DNA of 47,797 nt from an uncultured Oscillospiraceae bacterium (GTDB lineage Bacteria; Bacillota; Clostridia; Oscillospirales; Oscillospiraceae): NCBI GenBank assembly GCA_947629755.1, contig CANREY010000006.1:1-47797 (forward strand), written 5' to 3'. Below are positions 19,063 through 26,894 of this stretch, piece after piece; the stretch's first letter is position 1; every line of letters starts with the position of its first letter. The notes beneath the pieces are model-generated. The model had not been told where the DNA came from. It saw only the letters and a program-made list of their open reading frames with translations, and did not search any database. A program made the translations under genes and the position numbers.

Positions 19063-19770
19063 ACGCGGGAGCGGCTTCAGAAGATATTGGCCCAAAGGGC
19101 GGGCATGTCCCGCCGGGCGGCGGAGAGGTACATAGAGGAGGGCCTTGTCACCGTGAACGGCGCGGTGGCGAAAATAGGCGACAGCGCGGACCCGGATACG
19201 GACCTTGTGACCTTCCGCGGGGAGGAGCTGGGGCCGGGGGAGCCGAGGCTATATTATATCGCCCTCAATAAGCCCGTGGGGTACGTGACCACCATGAGCG
19301 ACGAGAAGGGTCGAAAGACGGTGGCGGAGCTTGTGTCCGACGTGCCGGAGAGGGTCTACCCCGTGGGGAGGCTTGATATAAACTCCGAGGGGCTCATTAT
19401 AATGACAAACGACGGGGAGCTGGCAAACCGGGTCATGCACCCCTCCCATGAGAAGGAGAAGGTCTACCGGGTGCTGGTGGCGGGGGACACAGACGCCGGG
19501 GTGAAAAGGCTCGGTGAGCCCATGGAGCTTGACGGGGTGGCGATCTCAAAGCCGAGAATGCGTATTTTAAAGCGCGAGGGGCGGCTTGCCACCCTTGATA
19601 TTACCATTCATGAGGGGAAAAACCGGCAGATCCGGCGCATGTGCGACATGGCGGGGCTGGAGGTGAAGAGGCTTACCAGAATAGCCGTTGGGGGCGTGAA
19701 GCTGGGAAATCTGCCCAAGGGACACTGGCGGGAGCTGACGGCAGAGGAGGTAACTTCACTCAAGAAGTGA
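19063..19770 (+). CDS. rluB: Pseudouridine synthase RluB-type, apparent ACG start
   Basis: 235 residues if read from ACG 19063. An N-terminal S4 RNA-binding domain (RLQKILAQRAGMSRRAAERYI) is followed by the RsuA/RluB/E/F catalytic domain with VGRLDINSEGLIIMTNDG holding the catalytic Asp, and KNRQIRRMCDMAGLEVKRLTR. It modifies 23S rRNA near U2605 by family inference. No ATG, GTG or TTG lies in frame between the dacF stop (19051-19053) and TTG 19087, and TTG 19087 would delete the conserved ERLQKI start of the S4 domain. ACG 19063 sits seven bases after GAGG of a near-perfect GAGGTGATC Shine-Dalgarno. A T-to-C mutation or sequence error in an ATG is the alternative. Confidence 0.85.
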   Translation, partial: TRERLQKILAQRAGMSRRAAERYIEEGLVTVNGAVAKIGDSADPDTDLVTFRGEELGPGEPRLYYIALNKPVGYVTTMSDEKGRKTVAELVSDVPERVYPVGRLDINSEGLIIMTNDGELANRVMHPSHEKEKVYRVLVAGDTDAGVKRLGEPMELDGVAISKPRMRILKREGRLATLDITIHEGKNRQIRRMCDMAGLEVKRLTRIAVGGVKLGNLPKGHWRELTAEEVTSLKK

Positions 19771-19817
19771 ATTTGAAGGGCTCACGTTCAAAAATTGCAG
19801 TTTTTATGAATTTGGAC

Positions 19818-19845
19818 TTGCATTTTTGGCAAAAAGAAATATAAT
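19818..19845 (+). promoter_or_regulatory. Sigma-A promoter of the RpiR-family gene
   Basis: TTGCAT (19818-19823), a 16-bp spacer and TATAAT (19840-19845). A partial direct repeat TTGCAnTTTTT occurs at 19795 and 19818, 23 bp apart, and could be a binding site for the adjacent regulator. After the rluB stop only weak short hairpins are present, so termination there is uncertain. Confidence 0.6.
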
Positions 19846-19917
19846 ATATGCGGATATGAAGTTGGCCATGCGGTCTTGTGATCTATCCGAAATAAACTGT
19901 CAGGGGTGGGATATGTC

Positions 19918-20781
19918 ATGAACAATGATGTCCTGGCGGCAATAAAATCGCTGTCGCCCACTTTTTCCAAGGGCCAGAGGCGCATTGCCGCTTTTATCAA
20001 TGACAATTACGAAAAGGCCGCGTTTATGACGGCGGGGAAGCTGGGCCTTGCGGCGGGGGTGTCGGAGTCCACGGTGGTCAGATTCGCCTCGGACTTGGGC
20101 TACGACGGCTACCCGGAGATGCGCAGGGCTATGCAGGAGCTTGTGAAGAACAGGCTCACCACCGTACAGCGTATCGAGGTGGCGAAGGACATGATCTCCG
20201 GCGACGACGTGCCGGAGACGGTCTTGAATTCCGATATGGCGAAGATCCGCCACACGCTGGAGGAGTTGGACAGGGAGCAGTTCAAAAGGGCCGCGGAGAC
20301 AATAAGCCAGGCCAAGACCGTCTACATAGTGGGCGTGCGCTCCTCGGCGGTGCTGTCGAGCTTTATGGGCTTTTATCTAAATCAGCTTTTTCCGGACGTG
20401 CGGGTCATATCCCAGAGCGCCTTTTCGGAAATATATGAGCAGGTCCTGCACATCTCCGAGGGGGACGTGCTGGTGGCAATATCCTTCCCCAGATACTCCC
20501 GCCGCACCATAATGGCCATGCGCTACGCCAGGGATAAGGGCGCGAAGATAGTGGGCATAACGGACTCAGAGTCCAGCTTAGTGGCCGAGCTTGCGGACGT
20601 GAAGCTCTACGCCAGAAGCGACATGGTGTCGTTCCTCGATTCTCTCGTGGCGCCGTTGAGCCTTATAAACGCCCTTGTGGTGGCGGTGGCGGAGCAGTCC
20701 AACAAGGACCTTGGCGAGACATTTGAAAAATTGGAGAACATCTGGACGGAATTTGACGTTTATGAAAAATACGACCAGTGA
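19918..20781 (+). CDS. MurR/RpiR family transcriptional regulator
   Basis: 287 residues. The N-terminal helix-turn-helix of the RpiR family spans about residues 1-77, with the typical SESTVVRFASDLGYDGYPE recognition region. A SIS sugar-phosphate-binding domain covers about 115-255 (VYIVGVRSSAVLSSFMGFYL and VLVAISFPRYSRRTIMAM). Such regulators sense phosphosugars. No sugar-catabolism gene is adjacent, so the ligand cannot be inferred. ATG 19918 is favoured, with AGGGG upstream; an in-frame GTG at 19906 would add four residues. The 3' end overlaps the flavoprotein gene by 20 nt. Confidence 0.88.
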   Translation: MNNDVLAAIKSLSPTFSKGQRRIAAFINDNYEKAAFMTAGKLGLAAGVSESTVVRFASDLGYDGYPEMRRAMQELVKNRLTTVQRIEVAKDMISGDDVPETVLNSDMAKIRHTLEELDREQFKRAAETISQAKTVYIVGVRSSAVLSSFMGFYLNQLFPDVRVISQSAFSEIYEQVLHISEGDVLVAISFPRYSRRTIMAMRYARDKGAKIVGITDSESSLVAELADVKLYARSDMVSFLDSLVAPLSLINALVVAVAEQSNKDLGETFEKLENIWTEFDVYEKYDQ

Positions 20782-22009
20782 CCTTGTGGTCATCGGCGGT
20801 GGCGCGGCGGGCATGATGGCCGCCGGACTTGCCGCCCGGAGAGGGCTTTCGGTCACCGTCCTTGAAAAGACAGCCTACACCTGCCGGAAGCTCGGAATAA
20901 CCGGCAAGGGAAGGTGCAACCTCACGAACGACTGCGCCGTCAGGGAGGTCATAGCCAATATCCCAAGGAACGGGAAATTCCTGTATAGCGCGGTAACGGC
21001 CTTCCCGCCAAAAAGCGTCATGGAGTTTTTTGAGGGACTTGGCGTGCCTCTCAAGACGGAGCGCGGAAACCGGGTGTTTCCGGTGTCCGACAGGGCGGGG
21101 GATATAGTTGAGGCGCTGAGAAAATTTTGTAGGACAAACGGCGTGCGGATTATCCACGAGGGCGCTGTCGATATTCTTCTTGATAATGGGGCGGCCGCCG
21201 GGGTCAAGACGGCAAAGGGTGAGTACCCGGCAAAGAATGTCCTTATCGCCACCGGGGGTCTGAGCTACCCGGTGACGGGCTCCGACGGGGACGGATACAG
21301 GCTGGCGAGGAAATTGGGTCACAATATAGTCCCCCCACGCGGAAGTCTTGTGCCGCTGGAGGCGGAGGGCGACGAGTGCGGACGTATGCAGGGCTTCGCC
21401 CCGAAAAACGTGGCGATAAAGGTCCTTGACGGCAAGGGACGGAAGGTATACGAGGACTTTGGGGAGATGCTCTTTACGCACTTTGGCGTGTCGGGGCCAA
21501 TGATACTCTCGGCATCGGCACACATGCGGGACTTTGAAAATGAGAGCTACACGCTCTATATAGATTTAAAGCCCGCCCTCGATACGGAGACGCTGGACAG
21601 GCGGATACTCAGGGACTTTGAGAAATATAAAAACCGGGACCTTATAAACGCCTTAAATGAGCTTCTTGGCAGGAGCATGATACCGGTGGTGGTGGAGAAG
21701 TCCGGCATACCGCCCCACACTCAGGTCAATTCCGTGACGAGAGAGCAGCGGCAGGCCCTCATTGGGGTGATAAAGGCGTTTCCCGTGAAAATATCGGGCC
21801 CGCGGCCCGTGGAGGAGGCGATAGTCACCTCCGGCGGCGTGGACACGCGGGAGGTGGACCCAAGAACAATGGAGTCGAAGCTTGTTCCGGGGCTCTATTT
21901 TGCCGGTGAGGTACTGGACGCCGACGGGTACACCGGCGGCTTTAATTTGCAGATAGCCTGGTCCACGGCGTACATCGCCGCCCGGAGCGTTGAAAAGGAG
22001 AGAGTATGA
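20762..22009 (+). CDS. NAD(P)/FAD-dependent oxidoreductase, HI0933/BaiN-like family
   Basis: 415-residue flavoprotein. FAD-binding GGGAAG (residues 12-17) is followed by the family signature KLGITGKGRCNLTNDC. A second conserved FAD segment lies near the C-terminus (LYFAGEVLDADGYTGGFNLQ). The HI0933 family is widespread and of poorly known function; some members reduce bile-acid intermediates, but that cannot be inferred here. ATG 20762 starts within the end of the RpiR gene in another frame. Its stop overlaps the cmk start (ATGA), forming a flavoprotein-cmk-plsC run that is common in Clostridia. Confidence 0.9.
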   Translation: MKNTTSDLVVIGGGAAGMMAAGLAARRGLSVTVLEKTAYTCRKLGITGKGRCNLTNDCAVREVIANIPRNGKFLYSAVTAFPPKSVMEFFEGLGVPLKTERGNRVFPVSDRAGDIVEALRKFCRTNGVRIIHEGAVDILLDNGAAAGVKTAKGEYPAKNVLIATGGLSYPVTGSDGDGYRLARKLGHNIVPPRGSLVPLEAEGDECGRMQGFAPKNVAIKVLDGKGRKVYEDFGEMLFTHFGVSGPMILSASAHMRDFENESYTLYIDLKPALDTETLDRRILRDFEKYKNRDLINALNELLGRSMIPVVVEKSGIPPHTQVNSVTREQRQALIGVIKAFPVKISGPRPVEEAIVTSGGVDTREVDPRTMESKLVPGLYFAGEVLDADGYTGGFNLQIAWSTAYIAARSVEKERV

Positions 22010-22677
22010 GCAATATCGCCATCGCAATAGACGGCCCCTCCGGGGCGGGAAAATCCACGCTTGCCCGTATGGTGGCAAGGCACTTCGGGTTTATTTACGT
22101 GGACACGGGGGCACTTTACCGCACGGTGGGGCTTTACGCCCTGCGCCGGGGGGCGGACACAAAGGACGCCGCGGCTGTCGGGGCCCTCTTGCCGGAGATA
22201 AGCGTTGAGATGCGCTATGACGGCGAGGGAGTACAGCGCATGTATCTAAACGGCGAGGACGTGTCTGAGCTCATACGCACGCCGGAGGTATCAATGGCGG
22301 CCTCAAATGTGTCGGCACTGCCGGCGGTGCGGGCCTTTTTGCTGGACACCCAGCGGGATATGGCGAAAAAGTACAGCGTGGTCATGGACGGCCGGGACAT
22401 CGGCACTGTGGTACTGCCGGAGGCAAAGGTGAAGATATTCCTCACGGCCTCAAGCCGTGAGCGCGCCCGCCGCCGCTGGCTGGAGCTGAGGGAGAAGGGC
22501 GTGGAGACCGATTTTGACGAGGTCCTGCGGGACATGGAGCTTCGGGACAAAAACGACTCCCAGCGGGACATAGCCCCCTTAAAGCCCGCCGGGGACGCGG
22601 TGACGCTGGACACCACGGAGCATGACCTTCAGGGGAGCTTTGAGCTCATAAGGGCCCTCATAGAGGAGCGTATGTGA
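22006..22677 (+). CDS. cmk: Cytidylate kinase
   Basis: 223 residues. It phosphorylates CMP and dCMP using ATP. P-loop GPSGAGKST is at about residues 10-18; the CMP-binding segment VDTGALYRTVGLYALRRG, the DGRDIGTVVLPEAKVKIFLTAS block and the RDKNDSQRDIAPL lid-region motif are all present. ATG 22006 overlaps the upstream stop. The stop overlaps the plsC-like start (TGATG). Confidence 0.96.
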   Translation: MSNIAIAIDGPSGAGKSTLARMVARHFGFIYVDTGALYRTVGLYALRRGADTKDAAAVGALLPEISVEMRYDGEGVQRMYLNGEDVSELIRTPEVSMAASNVSALPAVRAFLLDTQRDMAKKYSVVMDGRDIGTVVLPEAKVKIFLTASSRERARRRWLELREKGVETDFDEVLRDMELRDKNDSQRDIAPLKPAGDAVTLDTTEHDLQGSFELIRALIEERM

Positions 22678-23279
22678 TGGACGGGAAAAAGCTTCTTTAC
22701 AGGATACTTCGGCGGATAGTGATGATAGCCGTATGTATTGTGAAGCCCTTTAAGATAATAGGCCGGGAGAACATACCTGAGGGGCCGGCCATAATATGCG
22801 CAAACCACTCAAGCTTCTCAGACCCCTTCTACATGGCCTTTGCCGTGCCGCCGAAATATCACCTGTGCCTTATGGCGAAAAGGGAGCTTTTTGATATAAA
22901 GCCCTTGGGGTGGCTCCTTCGTGGCATCGGGACTTTTCCGGTTGACCGGAAGTCCGCCGGGGACATGGAGGCCATAAAAAATTCTCTCAGTGTCCTGAAG
23001 GCCGGAAAAAAGCTTGGCATCTTCCCGGAGGGGACAAGAACCAGCGAGGACGGGGCCGTGAGCCCCAAGGCCGGGGCCGTGCGCATAGCGCAGAAGACCG
23101 GCGCGCCGCTGGTGCCCATGTACATACCGAGAAAGAAGAAATTTTTCCGCTTAAACCCCATAATCGTGGGCGAGCCCATGACCGTGGACGGGGCAAAGAG
23201 GCTGGGACATGAGGAGATGGAGCGCATAGCCGACGAGCTCATGGATAAAATCACGAAATTGGGGCATAATATCTGTTAA
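22677..23279 (+). CDS. 1-acyl-sn-glycerol-3-phosphate acyltransferase (PlsC family)
   Basis: 200 residues. It transfers an acyl chain to lysophosphatidate at the membrane. The acyltransferase motif NHSSFSD (His44, Asp49) and the later FPEGTRT motif are intact, and a hydrophobic N-terminal stretch (about 10-23) anchors it. I chose ATG 22677, eight bases after AGAGGAG and overlapping the cmk stop; GTG 22674 would add one Met. The TAA stop lies in the loop of an 11-bp palindrome. Confidence 0.9.
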   Translation: MDGKKLLYRILRRIVMIAVCIVKPFKIIGRENIPEGPAIICANHSSFSDPFYMAFAVPPKYHLCLMAKRELFDIKPLGWLLRGIGTFPVDRKSAGDMEAIKNSLSVLKAGKKLGIFPEGTRTSEDGAVSPKAGAVRIAQKTGAPLVPMYIPRKKKFFRLNPIIVGEPMTVDGAKRLGHEEMERIADELMDKITKLGHNIC

Positions 23280-23291
23280 GACAGATATTAT
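23266..23291 (+). repeat. 11-bp palindrome ATAATATCTGT-TAAG-ACAGATATTAT at the plsC stop
   Basis: The arms are perfect and the 4-nt loop TAAG contains the plsC-like stop codon. The stem is AT-rich and followed by ATTTGATTT rather than a T run, so it is a poor terminator. It could be a protein-binding site before ispH-rpsA. Confidence 0.55.
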
Positions 23292-23306
23292 ATTTGATTT
23301 AATGCC

Positions 23307-23341
23307 GTTTTTCTCCCCGGCTTCGCCGGGAACCGAAAAAC
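23307..23341 (+). terminator. Two-part hairpin GTTTTTC..CCCGGC-TTC-GCCGGG..GAAAAAC
   Basis: Outer arms GTTTTTC/GAAAAAC enclose an inner 6-bp CCCGGC/GCCGGG stem. It looks like a bidirectional intrinsic terminator or attenuator just upstream of the ispH-rpsA start region; it ends 35 bp before GTG 23376. Confidence 0.5.
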
Positions 23342-23375
23342 ATGGCTAATATACCTCAAAAGGGGAGTGCGTAAG

Positions 23376-25505
23376 GTGGAGGTCATAACGGCGAGGACGG
23401 CCGGCTTTTGCTTTGGCGTCAGGCGTGCCGTCAAAATGGCCGAGGAGGCCGCGAAAAAATACGGCTCCTGCGCCTGCTTGGGCCCACTTATCCACAACGA
23501 CGACGCGGTTCGGTACCTTGAGGGCCTTGGCGTGAGGACGGTAAATTCCACCGCTGAGCTAAAAGAAAGGGAGCCCGTCATTATAAGAAGCCACGGCGTG
23601 GGGCCGGAGGTCTACCGGGAGCTTGATGAGCTTGGGTGCGAGATAATAGACGCCACCTGCCCGGACGTTGCCAGGATACACGCCCTTGTGAAAAATGAGA
23701 CTGACGAGGGGCGGCATGTGGTCATAATCGGCGAGCGCCATCACCCGGAGGTGGCGGCGATCTCCGGCTGGTGCGGCGAGTGCACGGTCCTTGAGACGCC
23801 GGAGGAGGCCGAAAAATGGCTCTCCGAGGACCCGGAAAGGGCCAAAATCCCGGTAAGTATAGTGTCCCAAACCACCGGAGAGAGAAAAAATTTTGAAAAT
23901 AGTGTTAAAGTTATAAAAAAACAGTGTACAAATCTGAAAGTTTTTGATACAATATGCAATACGACATCAAATCGACAGCGGGAGGCGAGAGAAATAGCCT
24001 CCACGGTGGACGCGATGATCGTTATAGGCGGACGGCACAGCGCCAATACGGACAAGCTTGCCAGGGTCGCCTCGGAGTGTTGCGGCAACGTCCTTCTCAT
24101 TGAGAACGCGGACGGCCTTGACCTCCGGGAGCTCCGGGGAGCTAAGCGCGTGGGCGTGACGGCCGGCGCCTCCACACCAGAGTGGATCATTAAGGAGGTC
24201 AACAGGAAGATGTGTGACGAGAACAAGACTGTCGAGACAGTCGAAGAAGAGACCGTGGCGGCGGAGGCCGTCGAGGAAACCGCTCAGGAGGTCGAGGCTC
24301 CAGAGGTAAAGGAAGTTGCGCCGGAGGCAGGTGAGGCCTCCTTTGAAGAACTGCTTGAGCGTTCCATCAAAACCTTACATACGGGGGAGAAGGTACGCGG
24401 CGTGATTGCGTCCATTACCCAGACGGAAATATCCGTGGATCTGGGTACCAAGCAGTCCGGATATATCCCCATCTCCGAGTTTACGGACGAGCCGGGCGTA
24501 AATGTGGCGGACATTATCCACGTGGGCGACGAGATCGAAGCCTACGTCATGCGCGTCAACGACGTGGAGGGCACAGTTATGCTCTCCAAGAAGCGCCTTG
24601 ACTCCGTGAAGAATTGGGACAGCATTGTCGAGGCCCGTGCCTCCCGCGCGGTCGTGGAGGGCATCGTGGTGGAGGAGAATAAGGGCGGCGTCGTCGTCAA
24701 CGTCAAGGGCGTGCGCGTGTTCGTCCCCGCCTCCCAGTCCGGCCTTCCCAAGGACGCTCCCATGACCGAGCTTTTAAAGCGCAAGGTCAAGCTCATAATC
24801 CGCGAGGTCAACCAGCCCAGAAGGCGCGTGGTGGGCTCTATCCGCGACGTGACCGCCATCGAGCGCCGCGCCAAGGCCGAGGCCACCTGGAGCGAGATCG
24901 AGGTTGGCAAGCGCTATCACGGCGTTGTGAAGTCACTGACCTCTTACGGCGCTTTCGTGGACATCGGCGGCGTGGACGGCATGGTCCATGTGTCGGAGCT
25001 TTCATGGAAGCGTATCCATCAGCCCTCCGAGGTCCTGAAGGTCGGCGACGAGATCGACGTCTATGTCATATCCTTCGATAAGGAGACAAAGAAGATCTCC
25101 TTAGGCTACAAGGACCCCAACGAGAATCCCTGGGTGAAGTTCACCTCCACCTATCAGGTCGGGAGCATAGCTGACGTGCGCATCGTCAAGCTCATGACCT
25201 TCGGCGCCTTTGCCGAGATCGTCCCCGGCGTTGACGGACTTATCCACATCTCTCAGATCGCCGATCGCCGTATCGGCAAGCCTGAGGACGTGCTCACCGA
25301 GGGCGAGACCGTTAAGGCCAAGATAATCAACATCGACAACGAGAACAAGAAGGTCTCCCTGTCCATCAGGGCCCTCAGCGATCTTGTCGTTCCCGCCCCC
25401 GCGGCAGAGCCTGAGGCGGTCGAGGAGGAGGACGACACACCCGTTGTGGTGTACGACACCGAGAACCCTCCCGCTCCTGAGGAGCTTCCCGCTGAGGAGG
25501 AGTGA
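23376..25505 (+). CDS. ispH-rpsA: Fused HMBPP reductase (IspH) and ribosomal protein S1
   Basis: 709 residues. Residues 1-278 are IspH (LytB), the iron-sulfur enzyme making IPP and DMAPP in the last MEP-pathway step. Cluster cysteines are Cys12, Cys95 and Cys194, with His in LIHND, RSHG and RHHPE, and SQTTG all in place. An acidic linker (about 279-325) leads to four S1 RNA-binding domains, as in ribosomal protein S1. This fusion is known in Clostridia. GTG 23376 lies eight bases after AGGGGAG; GTG 23367 abuts the Shine-Dalgarno and is less likely. Codon use shifts at the junction, where a TAAGGAGGTC and an in-frame ATG (24210) occur. Confidence 0.94.
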   Translation: MEVITARTAGFCFGVRRAVKMAEEAAKKYGSCACLGPLIHNDDAVRYLEGLGVRTVNSTAELKEREPVIIRSHGVGPEVYRELDELGCEIIDATCPDVARIHALVKNETDEGRHVVIIGERHHPEVAAISGWCGECTVLETPEEAEKWLSEDPERAKIPVSIVSQTTGERKNFENSVKVIKKQCTNLKVFDTICNTTSNRQREAREIASTVDAMIVIGGRHSANTDKLARVASECCGNVLLIENADGLDLRELRGAKRVGVTAGASTPEWIIKEVNRKMCDENKTVETVEEETVAAEAVEETAQEVEAPEVKEVAPEAGEASFEELLERSIKTLHTGEKVRGVIASITQTEISVDLGTKQSGYIPISEFTDEPGVNVADIIHVGDEIEAYVMRVNDVEGTVMLSKKRLDSVKNWDSIVEARASRAVVEGIVVEENKGGVVVNVKGVRVFVPASQSGLPKDAPMTELLKRKVKLIIREVNQPRRRVVGSIRDVTAIERRAKAEATWSEIEVGKRYHGVVKSLTSYGAFVDIGGVDGMVHVSELSWKRIHQPSEVLKVGDEIDVYVISFDKETKKISLGYKDPNENPWVKFTSTYQVGSIADVRIVKLMTFGAFAEIVPGVDGLIHISQIADRRIGKPEDVLTEGETVKAKIINIDNENKKVSLSIRALSDLVVPAPAAEPEAVEEEDDTPVVVYDTENPPAPEELPAEEE
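23925..23953 (+). promoter_or_regulatory. Candidate internal promoter inside the ispH part
   Basis: TGTACA (23925-23930), a 17-bp spacer and TACAAT (23948-23953) lie in an AT-rich island (about 23880-23990) of an otherwise GC-rich gene. It would drive transcription toward the S1 half. Confidence 0.4.
24191..24212 (+). promoter_or_regulatory. Candidate internal ribosome binding site and ATG for free S1
   Basis: TAAGGAGGTC (24191-24200) is almost a full anti-Shine-Dalgarno match. It is followed 11 nt after AGGAGG by ATG 24210, in frame, exactly where the IspH domain ends. Initiation here would yield a 431-residue four-domain S1 protein. The same bases also encode Lys-Glu-Val, so chance is possible. 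Confidence 0.4.
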
Positions 25506-25521
25506 TCCTTACAGCAAACCG

Positions 25522-25555
25522 AATAAGCGGCAACGACTTAAAGTTGCCGCTTATT
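25522..25555 (+). terminator. Intrinsic terminator after ispH-rpsA
   Basis: A perfect 13-bp stem AATAAGCGGCAAC/GTTGCCGCTTATT with an 8-nt loop ends in a T-containing stretch (TTATTTTAAAT). It closes the cmk-plsC-ispH/rpsA transcript and separates it from ispDF. Confidence 0.8.
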
Positions 25556-25609
25556 TTAAATCCGGCATTTTTATACGAAGGACGCATATTTTAAATCAGG
25601 GGTGAGCAT

Positions 25610-26350
25610 ATGGCCAAGCTTATGGCGAAGATCTTCAAAAGGGCCGTCACGTGGAACAAGCTTCCCTTCGGTACGGCTGTCGTGGCCGCCGCGGGCTCGT
25701 CACAGCGCATGGAGGGCGAGGACAAGCTGTTTGCCGAGGTGGGCGGGATACCCGTGCTGGCAAGGTCCCTCCGGGAGCTTGAGGCGTCGCCGAATATCCA
25801 TGAGATAATCGTTGTGACGAGGGAGGAGTCCATAATCCCGGTGGCCGACATGTGCGCGGAATTTGAGATAACGAAGGCCACGAAGATACTCTGCGGCGGG
25901 GAGGACAGGCTTGAGTCCGTGCTTATCGGTCTTAACGAGGCCGACGAGAGCGCGGAGTACATAGCCGTGCACGACGGGGCAAGGCCCCTTGTGACACAGG
26001 AGATAATAAAGGACGCCTTCAGCAAGGCGTACAAATTTTCCGCCGCCTGCCCCATGGTGTCCGTCACTGACACGGTGAAGACCGTGAAGGACGGCTTTAT
26101 AATCGAGACCCCGTCGAGGGACACGCTATATGCCGCCCAGACGCCCCAGGTGGTAAAGGCGGACGTGCTGAAGGCGGCCCTCCAGAACGCAAGGCAGAAG
26201 GGCCTTTCGGTGACGGACGACTGCGGCGCGGTGGAGGCCATAGGGCTCCGGCCCGCGGTGAGCTTGGGCTCCCACGAGAACATCAAGATAACGCGGCGTG
26301 AGGACCTGGCCTTGGCCGAGGCCATAATCGAGGCGAGAAGGGCCATATGA
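25610..26350 (+). CDS. ispD: 2-C-methyl-D-erythritol 4-phosphate cytidylyltransferase
   Basis: 246 residues. It couples MEP to CTP, the third step of non-mevalonate isoprenoid synthesis. The nucleotide-binding loop [14 protein letters not shown] is at about residues 26-39, and VHDGARPLV and TDTVKTV are the other conserved blocks. About 20 residues precede the usual start of the family ([20 protein letters not shown]); AGGGGTGAGC before ATG 25610 supports this start, with ATG 25622 as an alternative. It overlaps ispF by ATGA. Confidence 0.94.
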   Translation: MAKLMAKIFKRAVTWNKLPFGTAVVAAAGSSQRMEGEDKLFAEVGGIPVLARSLRELEASPNIHEIIVVTREESIIPVADMCAEFEITKATKILCGGEDRLESVLIGLNEADESAEYIAVHDGARPLVTQEIIKDAFSKAYKFSAACPMVSVTDTVKTVKDGFIIETPSRDTLYAAQTPQVVKADVLKAALQNARQKGLSVTDDCGAVEAIGLRPAVSLGSHENIKITRREDLALAEAIIEARRAI

Positions 26351-26820
26351 GGATAGGACACGGCTATGACGTCCACCGTATGAAGGAGGGGCGCAGGTGC
26401 GTCATCTGCGGGGTGGAGATACCCTGCGATAAGGGCCCCGACGGCCACTCCGACGCCGACGTGCCTGTCCACGCGCTGATGGACGCCCTTTTGGGGGCGG
26501 CGGCGCTGGGGGACATCGGGCGTCACTTCCCGGACTGCGACGATAAATATTTAAACGCCGACAGCATGGAGCTTCTTGGGCGCGTTATGGAGCTCATATC
26601 CGAAAAGGGCTATCTGGTCTCAAACGTGGACGTGACGATCATCGCCCAGAGGCCGAAAATGGCGCCGTATATCGAGGAAATGCGGCGCAATCTTGCCGCG
26701 AGAATGGGAATTGACACGGACCGGGTCAATGTGAAGGCCACCACTGAGGAGGGCCTTGGGGTATCGGGCGATGGGGGTATCGCCGCCCACGCCGTGGCGC
26801 TTTTAGAGGAGCGCCGGTAA
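26347..26820 (+). CDS. ispF: 2-C-methyl-D-erythritol 2,4-cyclodiphosphate synthase
   Basis: 157 residues, a trimeric zinc enzyme of the MEP pathway. Metal ligands Asp8 and His10 lie in GHGYDVHRM, with the HSDADV block around residue 36 and the next ligand in [12 protein letters not shown]. The C-terminal [22 protein letters not shown] segment is the conserved CDP-binding region. With ispD and, 840 bp upstream, ispH, three MEP steps cluster here. Confidence 0.96.
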   Translation: MRIGHGYDVHRMKEGRRCVICGVEIPCDKGPDGHSDADVPVHALMDALLGAAALGDIGRHFPDCDDKYLNADSMELLGRVMELISEKGYLVSNVDVTIIAQRPKMAPYIEEMRRNLAARMGIDTDRVNVKATTEEGLGVSGDGGIAAHAVALLEERR

Positions 26821-26838
26821 TTTGATAAACTTTTTGTG

Positions 26839-26884
26839 CCTCCCGGCATAGTATGTTGTGACAACGCTTCGTACTTCCGGGAGG
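26839..26884 (+). promoter_or_regulatory. Hairpin that buries the DUF3343 Shine-Dalgarno
   Basis: CCTCCCGG (26839-26846) pairs perfectly with CCGGGAGG (26877-26884), which contains the GGGAGG ribosome binding site of the gene at 26895. Inside, AGTATG (26850-26855) pairs with CGTACT (26870-26875) with one G-U, and GTTG/CAAC can close a small tip. There is no T run, so it acts on translation, if at all. Confidence 0.5.
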
Positions 26885-26894
26885 AATTTCATAT

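Noticed and set aside
17986..19770. DacF-RluB fusion by TGA read-through, since both genes share a frame
   Set aside because: A strong Shine-Dalgarno overlaps the TGA, and the two proteins work in different compartments (outside the membrane versus on rRNA). Separate translation is much more likely.
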